Assembly: GCF_026343185.1 (NCBI RefSeq)
Contig: NZ_JAPEMA010000001.1
Coordinates: 2,170,001 to 2,234,000 of the forward strand
Direction: 5' to 3'
DNA length: 64,000 nucleotides
Origin: Streptomyces sp. NBC_00091
GTDB taxonomy: Bacteria; Actinomycetota; Actinomycetes; Streptomycetales; Streptomycetaceae
Positions 49,298 to 58,096 of this stretch are shown here, in pieces. Position 1 is the stretch's first letter. Each line of letters opens with the position of its first letter. A model generated the notes under the pieces. The model worked only from the letters and a program-made list of their open reading frames with translations, was not told the DNA's origin and made no database searches. A program made the translations under genes and the position numbers.

Positions 49298-49429
49298 GAG
49301 CGTCCGTTCTACGTCGCCTGTGAGCAACGGCCACCCTACGAAGCCCGTCCGCGATGCCCCGGCCGCAACGTCGGCGGCCCCTGCCGACGACCCGTTCGGT
49401 CGCAGACCCGCGCCCCGGGGCACCTGGCG

Positions 49430-49649
49430 GCGTAGTCGATCCGCCCGGCGTCGAAGGATGACCTCCCCGGCCCCCTCCAGCACGCTGTACGTGAATCCGC
49501 GCCGCTGCGTGAAGTCCCGCGCGTGCCGCTCCAGATCGGCGAGGTTCGCCTGGGCGGACATCCCGTCCAGCGGCGGCCAGTTCCGCCCCACCACTCCGCC
49601 GCCAACCCGGCCCCGTGCGGACGCCGCCCGGGAGCGGGGAGGGGCTCAT
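49430..49649 (-). pseudogene. GNAT acetyltransferase remnant
   Basis: On the minus strand, a start-like piece (ATG 49649, SPSPLPGGVRTGPGWRR) lies in one frame, and VGRNWPPLDGMSAQANLAD plus ERHARDFTQRRGFTYSVLEG follow in a second frame, ending GAGEVI. These are N-terminal features of a Streptomyces GNAT-like protein of about 180 residues. What should be about 100 further residues is missing, and a tail-like GRIDYAAR occurs almost at once in a third frame. This is best read as an internally deleted, frameshifted gene. Confidence 0.5.
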
Positions 49650-49704
49650 CGCCCGGGCATGAGGCACACTGAAGGTTTGACCCATGCGGAAGGGACGCAG
49701 CTAC

Positions 49705-51348
49705 GTGAACGGGCCTCTCATCGTCCAGAGCGACAAAACCCTCCTTCTCGAGGTCGACCACGAGCTCGCCGGGGCCGCGCGGCGGGCCATCGCTCCGTTT
49801 GCCGAGCTGGAGCGGGCGCCGGAGCACATCCACACCTACCGGATCACCCCGCTCGGGCTGTGGAACGCCCGGGCCGCCGGGCATGACGCCGAGCAGGTCG
49901 TCGACGCGCTCGTCGAGTACTCCCGTTATCCCGTCCCGCACGCGCTGCTGGTCGACGTCGCCGAGACCATGGCCCGCTACGGGCGGCTCACCCTGTCCAA
50001 GCACCCCGTCCACGGGCTGGTGCTGACCAGCACCGACCGGCCCGTGCTGGAGGAGATCCTGCGTTCCAAGCGGATCGCCCCGCTGGTGGGGGCCCGGCTC
50101 GACGCCGACACCGTGGCCGTGCACCCGTCCGAGCGGGGGCAGATCAAGCAGACCCTGCTCAAGCTGGGCTGGCCGGCCGAGGACCTCGCCGGGTACGTGG
50201 ACGGCGAGGCGCACCCGATCGAGCTCGAGGAGAACGGCTGGGCGCTGCGGCCGTACCAGCAGCAGGCCGTCGAGGGCTTCTGGCACGGCGGCTCGGGCGT
50301 GGTCGTGCTGCCCTGTGGTGCGGGCAAGACGCTGGTCGGCGCCGGTGCGATGGCCATGGCGAAGGCGACCACGCTGATCCTGGTCACCAACACCGTCTCG
50401 GCCCGCCAGTGGAAGCACGAGCTGGTCAAGCGGACCTCGCTGACGGAGGAGGAGATCGGCGAGTACTCCGGTACGCGCAAGGAGATCCGGCCCGTCACGA
50501 TCGCCACGTACCAGGTGCTGACGACCAAGCGGAAGGGCGTCTACCCGCACCTGGAGTTGTTCGACTCCCGGGACTGGGGGCTGATCCTCTACGACGAGGT
50601 GCACCTGCTGCCCGCGCCCGTGTTCAAGTTCACCGCCGACCTCCAGGCGCGCCGCCGGCTCGGGCTGACGGCCACCCTGGTACGGGAGGACGGGCGGGAG
50701 TCGGACGTGTTCTCGCTGATCGGGCCGAAGCGGTTCGACGCCCCGTGGAAGGAGATCGAGGCGCAGGGCTACATCGCGCCCGCCGACTGCGTGGAGGTCC
50801 GCGTCAATCTGACCGAGTCCGAGCGGCTCGCGTACGCGACCGCCGAGACCGAGGAGAAGTACCGCTTCTGCGCGACGACCGCGACGAAGCGGAAGGTCAC
50901 CGAGGCGCTGGTGCGCAAGCACAAGGGCGAGCAGACGCTGGTCATCGGGCAGTACATCGACCAGCTCGACGAGCTGGGCGAGCACCTGGACGCGCCCGTC
51001 ATCAAGGGCGAGACCTCCAACGCGCAGCGCGAGAAGCTCTTCAACGCCTTCCGCGAGGGCGAGATCAACGTGCTGGTCGTCTCGAAGGTCGCCAACTTCT
51101 CCATCGACCTGCCCGAGGCCACGGTCGCCATCCAGGTGTCGGGCACCTTCGGTTCCCGGCAGGAGGAGGCGCAGCGTCTGGGCCGGGTGCTGCGGCCGAA
51201 GGCGGACGGGCACGAGGCGCGGTTCTACTCGGTCGTCGCGCGCGACACGATCGACCAGGACTTCGCCGCCCACCGCCAGCGCTTCCTGGCGGAACAGGGC
51301 TACGCCTACCGGATCATGGACGCCGACGAGCTGCTGGCGAGTGACTGA
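49705..51348 (+). CDS. XPB-type DNA repair helicase
   Basis: 547 residues from GTG 49705, after GGAAGGGA; an ATG at 49684 is in frame but lies before the ribosome site. A superfamily 2 DNA translocase. An N-terminal accessory domain (about 1-180) resembles that of the Helicase_C_3 protein. Motif I is PCGAGKT (203-209), motif II DEVH (297-300), motif III LTATLVRED, and the C-terminal RecA domain includes VSKVANFSIDLPEA and the arginine-finger motif GSRQEEAQRLGRVLRP. In bacteria XPB is proposed to act in nucleotide excision repair with Bax1-like nucleases; none is seen nearby. Its hairpin terminator lies inside the convergent GT87 gene. Confidence 0.95.
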   Translation: MNGPLIVQSDKTLLLEVDHELAGAARRAIAPFAELERAPEHIHTYRITPLGLWNARAAGHDAEQVVDALVEYSRYPVPHALLVDVAETMARYGRLTLSKHPVHGLVLTSTDRPVLEEILRSKRIAPLVGARLDADTVAVHPSERGQIKQTLLKLGWPAEDLAGYVDGEAHPIELEENGWALRPYQQQAVEGFWHGGSGVVVLPCGAGKTLVGAGAMAMAKATTLILVTNTVSARQWKHELVKRTSLTEEEIGEYSGTRKEIRPVTIATYQVLTTKRKGVYPHLELFDSRDWGLILYDEVHLLPAPVFKFTADLQARRRLGLTATLVREDGRESDVFSLIGPKRFDAPWKEIEAQGYIAPADCVEVRVNLTESERLAYATAETEEKYRFCATTATKRKVTEALVRKHKGEQTLVIGQYIDQLDELGEHLDAPVIKGETSNAQREKLFNAFREGEINVLVVSKVANFSIDLPEATVAIQVSGTFGSRQEEAQRLGRVLRPKADGHEARFYSVVARDTIDQDFAAHRQRFLAEQGYAYRIMDADELLASD

Positions 51349-52177
51349 CCTCCGCCCCGAGGGGTGACCTCGGGGCGGGGACACCGCCGGCCGTGACGGT
51401 GTCGGCCGTGCCGGTGACGGTGGCAGCGGCGGGGCGGGCGCGGCGGCGGGCCGCGCCGGCCAGGGCCGTGAGGAGCGGTACGCACCAGACCCACAGGTGC
51501 GGCCACTCCCGCAGCAGGGCCCGCCCGGTCGAGGGCAGGTGGTGGGCCCAGAAGTCGGCGGAGGCCTCCGGGAGCACGAGCAGGCCCAGCAGGGCGGTTC
51601 CGGTGAAACCGGCCAGGGCGGTCAGGGCGACCCGGAAGCGCCGGGTCGCCAGCAGGTACGGGACGAAGAGCGCCGGGGTCAGGGTGATCCCGGCGGCGGT
51701 GCCCAGCGCGAAGCCCTTGCCGAGCGCGCCGGGCGGGCGGCCCAGGTCCCAGACGGCGAGGCAGGCGAGGGCCAGGTTGATCTGGCCGGGCAGCGGGCTC
51801 TGGAAGAGGGGCTCCAGCCACAGCCCGGCGATGGTGGCGGCCAGCACCGGGGCTGGCCGGGCCTTCACTCCGGCGGGGCGGCAGGAGAGCAGGATCAGCA
51901 GGGCGAGCAGGCCGGCGTTCCCGAGGACGAGGACGGCCTTCAGCACACCGGCCGGCAGCCAGGCGGCAGGCGTGAAGAGGATCGCGGCGAACGGCGGATA
52001 GGCGGTGGGCGGATGCCACTCGGCGGCGGAGAAGCCACTGGAGAAGCCGCTGAGGACGGCGTCGGCCGTCGGGATCCGCAGGGCGATGCACAGGACGCCC
52101 AGCACCAGCAGCGAGCCTGTGACCAGCACGCCGACGAGGCGCGACGGCGAGGAAGCGGAATCGGGGCTGCGGGTCAC
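51314..52177 (-). CDS. Short GT87/DUF2029-type membrane glycosyltransferase
   Basis: 287 residues from GTG 52177. TAGGGT lies 7 nt upstream with no ribosome site, so it is probably leaderless. Multiple transmembrane helices. PTAYPPFAAILFTPAAWLP (about 57-75), SPLPGQINLALACLAVWDLG and AGITLTPALFVPYLLA match mannosyltransferases of the GT87 family. The usual length is near 400 residues; here the N-terminal acidic GDL-type catalytic segment and part of the C-terminal helices are missing. It may be a degraded or specialised member. Its 3' end overlaps XPB by 35 bp. Confidence 0.7.
   Translation of the reverse strand: MTRSPDSASSPSRLVGVLVTGSLLVLGVLCIALRIPTADAVLSGFSSGFSAAEWHPPTAYPPFAAILFTPAAWLPAGVLKAVLVLGNAGLLALLILLSCRPAGVKARPAPVLAATIAGLWLEPLFQSPLPGQINLALACLAVWDLGRPPGALGKGFALGTAAGITLTPALFVPYLLATRRFRVALTALAGFTGTALLGLLVLPEASADFWAHHLPSTGRALLREWPHLWVWCVPLLTALAGAARRRARPAAATVTGTADTVTAGGVPAPRSPLGAEVSHSPAARRRP
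51352..51378 (+). terminator. XPB terminator
   Basis: A perfect 11-bp stem CCGCCCCGAGG / CCTCGGGGCGG with a 5-nt loop, 3 bp after the XPB stop and inside the 3' end of the GT87 gene. Confidence 0.8.
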
Positions 52178-52244
52178 GCGCGTGACCCTAGTGGATCAGC
52201 GCCGCACTGCCACCGGGTTCAGGCCACGGCTCTGCGGGCGCCCG

Positions 52245-52430
52245 TCAGCGGCGTATGACGCCCGCGTCCTCGGCGTACTCGCCTAGGACGACCACACTCA
52301 TGGCGGCAGCGGCGAAGACCTTCGCGGCGCGCAGGACATCGCCGACGCGGTAGCGGGAACGGTGCTCGGAGGTGGCGGTGGCGCCCGCGGGGCGGCCTCC
52401 CTGGATCGGGGTGAAGGTTGCGGTGCTCAT
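52245..52430 (-). CDS. 61-residue hypothetical protein
   Basis: ATG at 52430. The N-terminal 25 residues are polar (STATFTPIQGGRPAGATAT), followed by a basic segment RSRYRVGDVLRAAKVF and a weakly hydrophobic AAAAMSVVVLGEY. It could be a small membrane-associated protein. I do not recognise it. It lies 67 bp from the GT87 gene and faces away from HelR. Confidence 0.55.
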   Translation of the reverse strand: MSTATFTPIQGGRPAGATATSEHRSRYRVGDVLRAAKVFAAAAMSVVVLGEYAEDAGVIRR

Positions 52431-52636
52431 GGATCCATGGTGCGCTTTCGCCCCTCTGCGCACATCGCCCTCGGGATGGAACCTGCGGGCCTCCCGCGTC
52501 CTCCTCACGGCCCATGGCACCCCCTAGTGGCCCTGCCCAAGGTCTGACACTCCCCGGTATGACACCCGGACGGAGGTCCTGCCCGCCCAGGACTTTCGGC
52601 CCCCCAAATCCATTCGCGCGGACCCGCCCCGGTGAC

Positions 52637-52642
52637 TACAAT
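52637..52642 (+). promoter_or_regulatory. -10 box of the helR-like gene
   Basis: TACAAT within GACTACAATCTCC, 104 bp before the GTG. No clear -35. I looked for the palindromic rifamycin-associated element described upstream of such genes and could not find it. Confidence 0.5.
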
Positions 52643-52745
52643 CTCCGCTCTTGCCGCCTCCCGCCGCCCCATCGGGGAGAGCCGCCTTCCGGACGGAAAC
52701 CGGGGGCTTCCGTACCGTGCCTGACCTGCAGCTGGAGGCTTTTCC

Positions 52746-54848
52746 GTGTCCGCGCACGCCCCCGATACCGCACCCGAAACCGCCGCACCCGAGACCGCCG
52801 GGACCGACCCGCTCGCCCGCGAACGGGCCCACCTGAGCGCCTCGCGCTCCGCCCTGCGCGCCATGCGCGAGGACGTCGAGGCCCTCGACATCCGCGACGT
52901 CACCGCGAACTGGGTCAACGCCATCGTCCTCCAGGCGCAGATCGACGACCGCATCAAGGCCCTCGCCGATCTCTCCCACACCCCGCTCTTCTTCGGCCGC
53001 CTCGACTACCTGCACGCCCCGGGCGCGGAGCTGGCCGAGGGCGCCGACGGCGAGCAGTTCTACATCGGCCGCCGCCACGTCCACGACGCCGGCGGCGATC
53101 CGATGGTCATCGACTGGCGCGCCCCCGTCTCCCAGCCCTTCTACCGCGCCTCCAAGGCCGACCCGCAGGACGTCTCGCTGCGCCGCCGCTTCGGCTACAC
53201 GGGCGGCGAGCTGACCGCCTACGAGGACGAGCCCCTCGCCGATGCCGACCCCTCCGAGTCGGCGGCCGTCAGCAAGCTGCTCCAGCAGGAGATCGAGCGC
53301 CCCCGCGTGGGCCCCATGCGTGACATCGTCGCGACGATCCAGCCCGAGCAGGACGAGATCGTCCGCTCCGGCCTGTCCGGCTCGGTCTGCGTGCAGGGCG
53401 GCCCCGGCACCGGGAAGACGGCCGTCGGCCTGCACCGGGTCGCGTACCTCCTCTACGCGCACCGCGAGCGCCTCGCCCGCACCGGCACCCTGGTCATCGG
53501 GCCGAACCGTTCCTTCCTGCACTACATCGAGCAGGTCCTGCCGGCCCTGGGCGAGCTGGAGGTCAAGCAGGCCACGGTCGACGACCTCGTCGCCCGCGAG
53601 GGCCTGGAGGTGCGCGGCGCCGACGCCGCCGACACCGCGGTGGTCAAGGGCGACGCCCGGATGGCGGAGGTGCTGCGCCGTGCCGTCCGCTCGCACGTCA
53701 CCGCGCCCACCGAGCCGCTGATGGTGGTCCGCGGTTCGCGCCGGTGGCGCGTGCCGGCGTACGAGCTCGAGGAGATCGTCGCCGAGCTCCAGGCCCGGGA
53801 CATCCGCTACGGCGCCGCCCGCGACGCGCTGCCGCAGCGGATCTCGCACGCGATCCTCGTCCGCATGGAGCAGGCGGGCGAGGCGCCGGACGACCGGGTG
53901 CAGGACGCGGTGGCCCGCAACGCGGCGGTGAAGGCGGCGGTCAAGGCGGTGTGGCCGCAGGTCGACCCGGCCAAGCTGGTGCTGCGGCTGCTGTCGGACC
54001 CGGAGTTCCTGGCGCTGCACGCCGAGGGGGTCCTCACGGCGGACGAGCAGAAGCTGCTGCTGTGGCCGAAGCCGTTCCGGAGCGTGAAGTCGGCGAAGTG
54101 GTCGGCGGCCGACCTGGTGCTGGTCGACGAGGCGGCGGACCTGGTGGAGCGGACGCATTCGCTCGGCCATGTCGTCCTCGACGAGGCGCAGGACCTGTCC
54201 CCGATGCAGTACCGGGCCGTCGGGCGGCGCTGCACGACGGGCTCGGCGACGGTACTGGGCGACCTCGCGCAGGGCACCACCCCGTGGGCGACGCGCAGCT
54301 GGGACGAGGCCCTCTCCCACCTGGGCAAGCCGGAGGCGGTGCTGGAGGAGCTGACGGCGGGCTTCCGCGTGCCGCGCGAGGTGATCGCGTACGCGTCCCG
54401 GCTGCTGCCGGCGATCTCCCCGGGGCTGGCCCCGGTCTCCTCGGTGCGCGAGACCCCCGGGTCGCTGGTGGTCACCCCGGCGACGGACCTGACGGCGGAG
54501 GTGGTCTCGGCCTGCCGCGACTCCCTCGCGTACGAGGGATCGATCGGCCTGATCGCGGCCGACGCGCGGATCCCGGTGCTGGCGCAGGCCCTGCTGGAGG
54601 CGGGGCTGGCGTACCTGTCGCCCGGCGAGGAGACCACGGCGCAGTCCCGGCTCACGCTGGTGCCGGCGTCGCTGGCGAAGGGCCTGGAGTACGACTACGT
54701 GGTCCTGGACGAGCCGGCGGCCATCGTCGACGGCGAGCCCGACGAGCGCACCGGCCTGCGCCGGCTGTACGTGTGCCTCACCCGCGCCGTGTCCGGCCTG
54801 ACGGCCCTCCACTCGGCCCCGCTGCCGGCGGCGCTGGCCGCGTCCTAG
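52746..54848 (+). CDS. RNA polymerase recycling motor ATPase (HelD/HelR-like)
   Basis: 700 residues from GTG 52746, with GGAGG 8 bp upstream. An UvrD-like superfamily 1 fold. An N-terminal helical arm (about 20-80; it reaches into RNA polymerase in known HelD structures) precedes Walker A GGPGTGKT (218-225). The DEAQDLSP Walker B-like motif is near residue 480 and LAKGLEYDYVVLDEP near 640, followed by RRLYVCLTRA (motif VI). HelD-type proteins strip stalled RNA polymerase from DNA; the actinobacterial HelR branch also displaces rifamycins. Whether this copy protects against rifamycins cannot be told from sequence alone. Confidence 0.92.
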   Translation: MSAHAPDTAPETAAPETAGTDPLARERAHLSASRSALRAMREDVEALDIRDVTANWVNAIVLQAQIDDRIKALADLSHTPLFFGRLDYLHAPGAELAEGADGEQFYIGRRHVHDAGGDPMVIDWRAPVSQPFYRASKADPQDVSLRRRFGYTGGELTAYEDEPLADADPSESAAVSKLLQQEIERPRVGPMRDIVATIQPEQDEIVRSGLSGSVCVQGGPGTGKTAVGLHRVAYLLYAHRERLARTGTLVIGPNRSFLHYIEQVLPALGELEVKQATVDDLVAREGLEVRGADAADTAVVKGDARMAEVLRRAVRSHVTAPTEPLMVVRGSRRWRVPAYELEEIVAELQARDIRYGAARDALPQRISHAILVRMEQAGEAPDDRVQDAVARNAAVKAAVKAVWPQVDPAKLVLRLLSDPEFLALHAEGVLTADEQKLLLWPKPFRSVKSAKWSAADLVLVDEAADLVERTHSLGHVVLDEAQDLSPMQYRAVGRRCTTGSATVLGDLAQGTTPWATRSWDEALSHLGKPEAVLEELTAGFRVPREVIAYASRLLPAISPGLAPVSSVRETPGSLVVTPATDLTAEVVSACRDSLAYEGSIGLIAADARIPVLAQALLEAGLAYLSPGEETTAQSRLTLVPASLAKGLEYDYVVLDEPAAIVDGEPDERTGLRRLYVCLTRAVSGLTALHSAPLPAALAAS

Positions 54849-56359
54849 GGGGCGTCCGCGCGCCGTAGGTGCAGGTGGCCGTCCAGCGGGTAGGCGGGCG
54901 GCGCCGCGGGCAGGGTCCGGTCGAAGGGGTAGCCGCTCTTCCCGGCGACGCGGCACGAGGCGGGGTTGTCCACCTGGTGCAGCAGTTCGAGGCCTTCCAG
55001 CCCGTCGGCGCGGAAGGTCTCGAAGGCCCAGGTGGTGAGCGCCTCCAGGGCGCGGGGGGCGACACCTCGCCCGCGTGCGTGCGCGACCGTCCAGTAGCCG
55101 ACCTCGGCGGACGGTTTGCCGGGGACGACCTCCTTGAGGACGACACCGCCCACCAGGCGCCGGGACGCCGGATGCCCGGACGCCGGATCGGGACCCGCTT
55201 CGAGGACCGCGAAGGCGAACCGCTCCCCCGCCGCCCAGCGCCGCTGCTGGTCCTGGACCCACCGAACCCCGGCGGCCTCGCTGTCCGGGACCGGGACCGA
55301 GACCGCCCAGCGGGCCAGCACGGGATCCCGGTACGCCTCGACCAGCGCGTCGACGTCCTCCAGGCACCACGGGCGGAGCACGAGCGCCGGTCCGGCCGAC
55401 GTGGCCGGCGCCTCCAGGACCACGGAGCCGTCGGGCTTCGCGGACAGGGCCCGGAGCGACCAGTCGAGCACCGGCGTCAGGCTCTCGGGAGCGCTCCAGC
55501 CGTTGATCACCGCCAGCAGCCGGGCGTACCGCTCCCGGCGCGGGTCGTTGATGCGCGCCAGCCGCGCCGACAGCCGCCGGCGCAGCCCCGCGCCGTCGGC
55601 CCGGCCGAGGAGCCGCGCGTAGTGCGCCGTCAGCTGCGAGACCACCGGCCCGGCCCCGGGCGAGTCCGGCCGGATGCCCGCCGCCAGGGCCGGGCCGACC
55701 AGCTCACGCACGGTCGCCGCGAGGTCCGGGCGGGGTCCGGGGGCGTCGCGGGCGCGCTCGGCCGCCTGCTCCTCGACCAGGTCCCGTACGAGGGAGCGGA
55801 AGCCCGGGTCCTGCGTCAGTCCGGCGAGTTCGACCCAGGCCTGGAGCTGCTCCGCCGAGGGGTCGTCCGGCAGCTGCGGGGTCATGGTGCGCACGGCTGC
55901 GGCGAGGGCCGGGTCGGTGCCGAGCGGGCCGAAGGCGGCGTCGAGGAAGTCGGCGACCAGACGTCGGCGCTCGGCTTCGGAGAGGCGGGCGAGCTGGTGC
56001 ATGAGACTCATCTCCTCGGGGGTGCACCCTCGCTGCGCCACGGTCGTCAGGACCGCGCGGCGCAGGCGCAGGATGCGGATCTGTACGTCCAGGGCTTCGG
56101 CGTGGGCGGCGGCCACCTCGGGGAGCGGCCGCTCCCGGTCGGCGACCTTGCGGACGGTGGCGAGATCCACTCCCAGATCGCGCAGGGTCCGTACGAGTTC
56201 CAGGCGGGCGAGGGCGTCGGCGCCGTAGCGGCGGTGCCCTGCCGGGCTCCGGCCGGTGGGCGTGACGAGTCCGGTGTCGGAGTAGAAGCGGATCGTCTTG
56301 ACCGTGACGCCGGTGAGCCGGGCCAGGTCGCCGATCGAGTAGGGGGTGTCGCCGTCCAT
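54845..56359 (-). CDS. MerR regulator fused to a GNAT acetyltransferase
   Basis: 504 residues in one uninterrupted frame from ATG 56359. Residues 1-75 are a MerR winged helix (YSIGDLARLTGVTVKTIRFY, RRYGADALARLELVRTLRD) with a following dimerisation helix. Residues 110-310 are helical, with Asp/Glu- and Arg-rich helices, probably a ligand-sensing domain. Residues 320-490 are a GNAT domain of the RimJ type: LVLRPWCLEDVDALVEAYRD, AVLEAGPDP, the acetyl-CoA loop VAHARGRGVAPRALEAL, and NPASCRVAGKSGY near the end. Such fusions of MerR with an enzyme are unusual. The last four codons overlap the convergent helR-like gene. Confidence 0.88.
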   Translation of the reverse strand: MDGDTPYSIGDLARLTGVTVKTIRFYSDTGLVTPTGRSPAGHRRYGADALARLELVRTLRDLGVDLATVRKVADRERPLPEVAAAHAEALDVQIRILRLRRAVLTTVAQRGCTPEEMSLMHQLARLSEAERRRLVADFLDAAFGPLGTDPALAAAVRTMTPQLPDDPSAEQLQAWVELAGLTQDPGFRSLVRDLVEEQAAERARDAPGPRPDLAATVRELVGPALAAGIRPDSPGAGPVVSQLTAHYARLLGRADGAGLRRRLSARLARINDPRRERYARLLAVINGWSAPESLTPVLDWSLRALSAKPDGSVVLEAPATSAGPALVLRPWCLEDVDALVEAYRDPVLARWAVSVPVPDSEAAGVRWVQDQQRRWAAGERFAFAVLEAGPDPASGHPASRRLVGGVVLKEVVPGKPSAEVGYWTVAHARGRGVAPRALEALTTWAFETFRADGLEGLELLHQVDNPASCRVAGKSGYPFDRTLPAAPPAYPLDGHLHLRRADAP

Positions 56360-56424
56360 GCGCCCACCCTGCCGCCTCCCCCCACGGGAGGTTCAAGCCC
56401 CTGCGGGCCGGCGGGGCCGGGGTA

Positions 56425-56454
56425 TCCGGCCCCGCCGGATCCGGCCCCGCCGGA
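56425..56454. terminator. Two tandem identical 15-bp hairpins
   Basis: TCCGGCCCCGCCGGA occurs twice without a gap; each unit is a 6-bp stem with a 3-nt loop. It lies between the cutC stop and the MerR-GNAT start and may terminate cutC. Confidence 0.6.
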
Positions 56455-56502
56455 TCCGGGGGCCAGGCCGCCGCGGGCCCGGCATGATCCGGAAGAGACG
56501 GC

Positions 56503-57198
56503 CTACCGGTCCAGGGCCGTCCGCCACTCCTCGACGGCCGCCGCCGAGACCGGGTGGTCCCACCCGGAGGGACGGGCCGCGCCGCCGATGTGGAAGGCGT
56601 CGATGCCCGCCTCCCGCAGCACCGGCAGGTGCGAGAGGGCCAGGCCGCCGCCGACCAGGATCCGCGCCTGGTACCCCGGCTCGCCGCGCCGGCCCGCCGC
56701 GGCCTCGGCCAGCAGCACCGGCAGCCCGTCCGCGACCCCGGACGCCGACCCGGCCGTCAGGTACGTGTCCAGCCCGGGCAGGTCCGCGAGCGCCTTGCGC
56801 AGGCCGTCCCGGTCCGCCGCGCGGTCGATGGCCCGGTGGAAGGTCCAGCGGCAGCCGTCCAGCTCCGCCAGTACCGCCTCGACGGCGTCCAGGTCCGGGC
56901 CGCCGTCCGGGTGCAGGAACCCGAGGACGAACTCCTCCGCGCCCTCGGCCCGCAGTGCCCGCGCCGTCCGCGCGAGCGCGGGGACGTCGCCCGCCGCGAA
57001 CCCGTCCGCCGTGCGGAGCATCACGCGCAGCGGGATGTCGACCGATGCCCTGATCGCCGCGAAGGTCTCGCGCGGCGGGGTGAGCCCGTCGGCGGCAATG
57101 TCGGTGACCAGTTCGAGTCGGTCCGCCCCACCCGCCTGGGCGGCGACCGCGTCCTCCGCGTCGAGGGCGATCACCTCCAGGAGTGCACGGTTGCTCAT
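56503..57198 (-). CDS. cutC: CutC family protein
   Basis: 231 residues from ATG 57198. A TIM barrel with the CutC landmarks LEVIALDAEDAVAAQAGGAD (start), RLELVTDIAADGLTPP, IPLRVMLRT, EFVLGFLHPDG and TFHRAIDRAAD, ending GWDHPVSAAAVEEW. Long linked to copper tolerance, although the molecular function is unresolved. The promoter region contains a 12-bp tandem repeat (57212-57235) and a DasR-like box (57258-57269), so it may be tied to amino-sugar control rather than copper. Confidence 0.92.
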   Translation of the reverse strand: MSNRALLEVIALDAEDAVAAQAGGADRLELVTDIAADGLTPPRETFAAIRASVDIPLRVMLRTADGFAAGDVPALARTARALRAEGAEEFVLGFLHPDGGPDLDAVEAVLAELDGCRWTFHRAIDRAADRDGLRKALADLPGLDTYLTAGSASGVADGLPVLLAEAAAGRRGEPGYQARILVGGGLALSHLPVLREAGIDAFHIGGAARPSGWDHPVSAAAVEEWRTALDR

Positions 57199-57211
57199 GC
57201 GATCCCATCCT

Positions 57212-57235
57212 TCGGAAAACTGCTCGGAAAACTGC
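57212..57235. repeat. Perfect 12-bp tandem repeat in the cutC leader
   Basis: TCGGAAAACTGC twice in a row, 13 bp before the cutC start codon. It probably sits in the 5' leader. Confidence 0.85.
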
Positions 57236-57257
57236 TCGTATGACCTGTATGGAAAAT

Positions 57258-57269
57258 AGGTCTAGTCCA
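57258..57269. promoter_or_regulatory. DasR-like operator (dre) upstream of cutC
   Basis: AGGTCTAGTCCA matches the dre core TGGTCTAGACCA at 10 of 12 positions. It is 60 bp upstream of cutC and in a notably AT-rich stretch. DasR is the GntR-type amino-sugar regulator; binding here is inferred. Confidence 0.45.
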
Positions 57270-57335
57270 ATATCCAGGGTACGGGCCCCACCCCGCGCTC
57301 CACCAGCGGAATCACGTCACCCGCACAATGTCCGC

Positions 57336-57983
57336 ATGGACACGCCCGACCACCCCGGCACCGCCCGCCTCCGCGCCCGCTGGCACGCGACCGCCACCGC
57401 CGCCGGCGCCACCCGCGACCCCGCCCCCTACGCCGACCGCCTCCTCGCCGCCTGGGCCGAACCGCAGCGCCAGTACCACACCACCGCCCACCTGGCCGAC
57501 GTCCTCGCACGGATCGACGTACTGGCCGCCCACGCCGCCGACCCCGCAGCCGTCGAGCTCGCCGCCTGGTTCCACGACGCCGTCTACCGCCCCGACCGCT
57601 CCGAGAACGAGGAGCGCAGCGCGGCCCTCGCCGAGCGCGCCCTGCCCGAGCTGGGCGTCGACGCGGCCCGCACCGCCGAGGTCGCCCGCCTGGTGCGGCT
57701 CACCGTCACCCACGACCCCGCCCCCGGCGACACCAACGGCGAGGCCCTCTGCGACGCCGACCTCGCCGTCCTCGCCGGCGCCCCGCAGGCCTACGCGGCC
57801 TACGTCGCCGCCGTCCGCGCCGAGTACGGCTTCGTCCCCGACGAGGCCTTCCGCACCGGCCGCGCCGCCGTGCTGCGCCAGCTCCTCGCCCTCCCCCGCC
57901 TCTACCGCACCCCCTACGGCGCCGCGCACTGGGAGGCCCCGGCGCGCCGCAACCTCGCCGAGGAGCTGACCACCCTGACCTGA
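57336..57983 (+). CDS. HD-domain metal-dependent phosphohydrolase-like protein
   Basis: 215 residues from ATG 57336. CACAAT at 57325-57330 and no ribosome site suggest a leaderless mRNA. HD features: RQYHTTAHLADVLARI (first His, about 47-62), WFHDAVYRP (HD pair, about 83-91), then NEERSAALAERAL and DADLAVLAG with a later Asp. This is the arrangement of the predicted HD-superfamily small hydrolases, substrate unknown. Codon use is extremely C-rich. Confidence 0.85.
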   Translation: MDTPDHPGTARLRARWHATATAAGATRDPAPYADRLLAAWAEPQRQYHTTAHLADVLARIDVLAAHAADPAAVELAAWFHDAVYRPDRSENEERSAALAERALPELGVDAARTAEVARLVRLTVTHDPAPGDTNGEALCDADLAVLAGAPQAYAAYVAAVRAEYGFVPDEAFRTGRAAVLRQLLALPRLYRTPYGAAHWEAPARRNLAEELTTLT

Positions 57984-58096
57984 CCACCCTGACCTGACGG
58001 CCGACATGACATACGGGACGCCGCCCGGGAATGCGCCCCACTTCGCGGCGGTTCGTGACGTACATGCCCGCAGCCTCCGCACGAACCCGATCCCGC

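Noticed and set aside
48755..49594. Long start (279 residues) for DoxX
   Set aside because: The first 100 residues match a GNAT protein remnant, and DoxX proteins begin near ATG 49297.
52500..52745. Rifamycin-associated element upstream of the helR-like gene
   Set aside because: No long palindrome of the described type was found between the promoter and the start codon.
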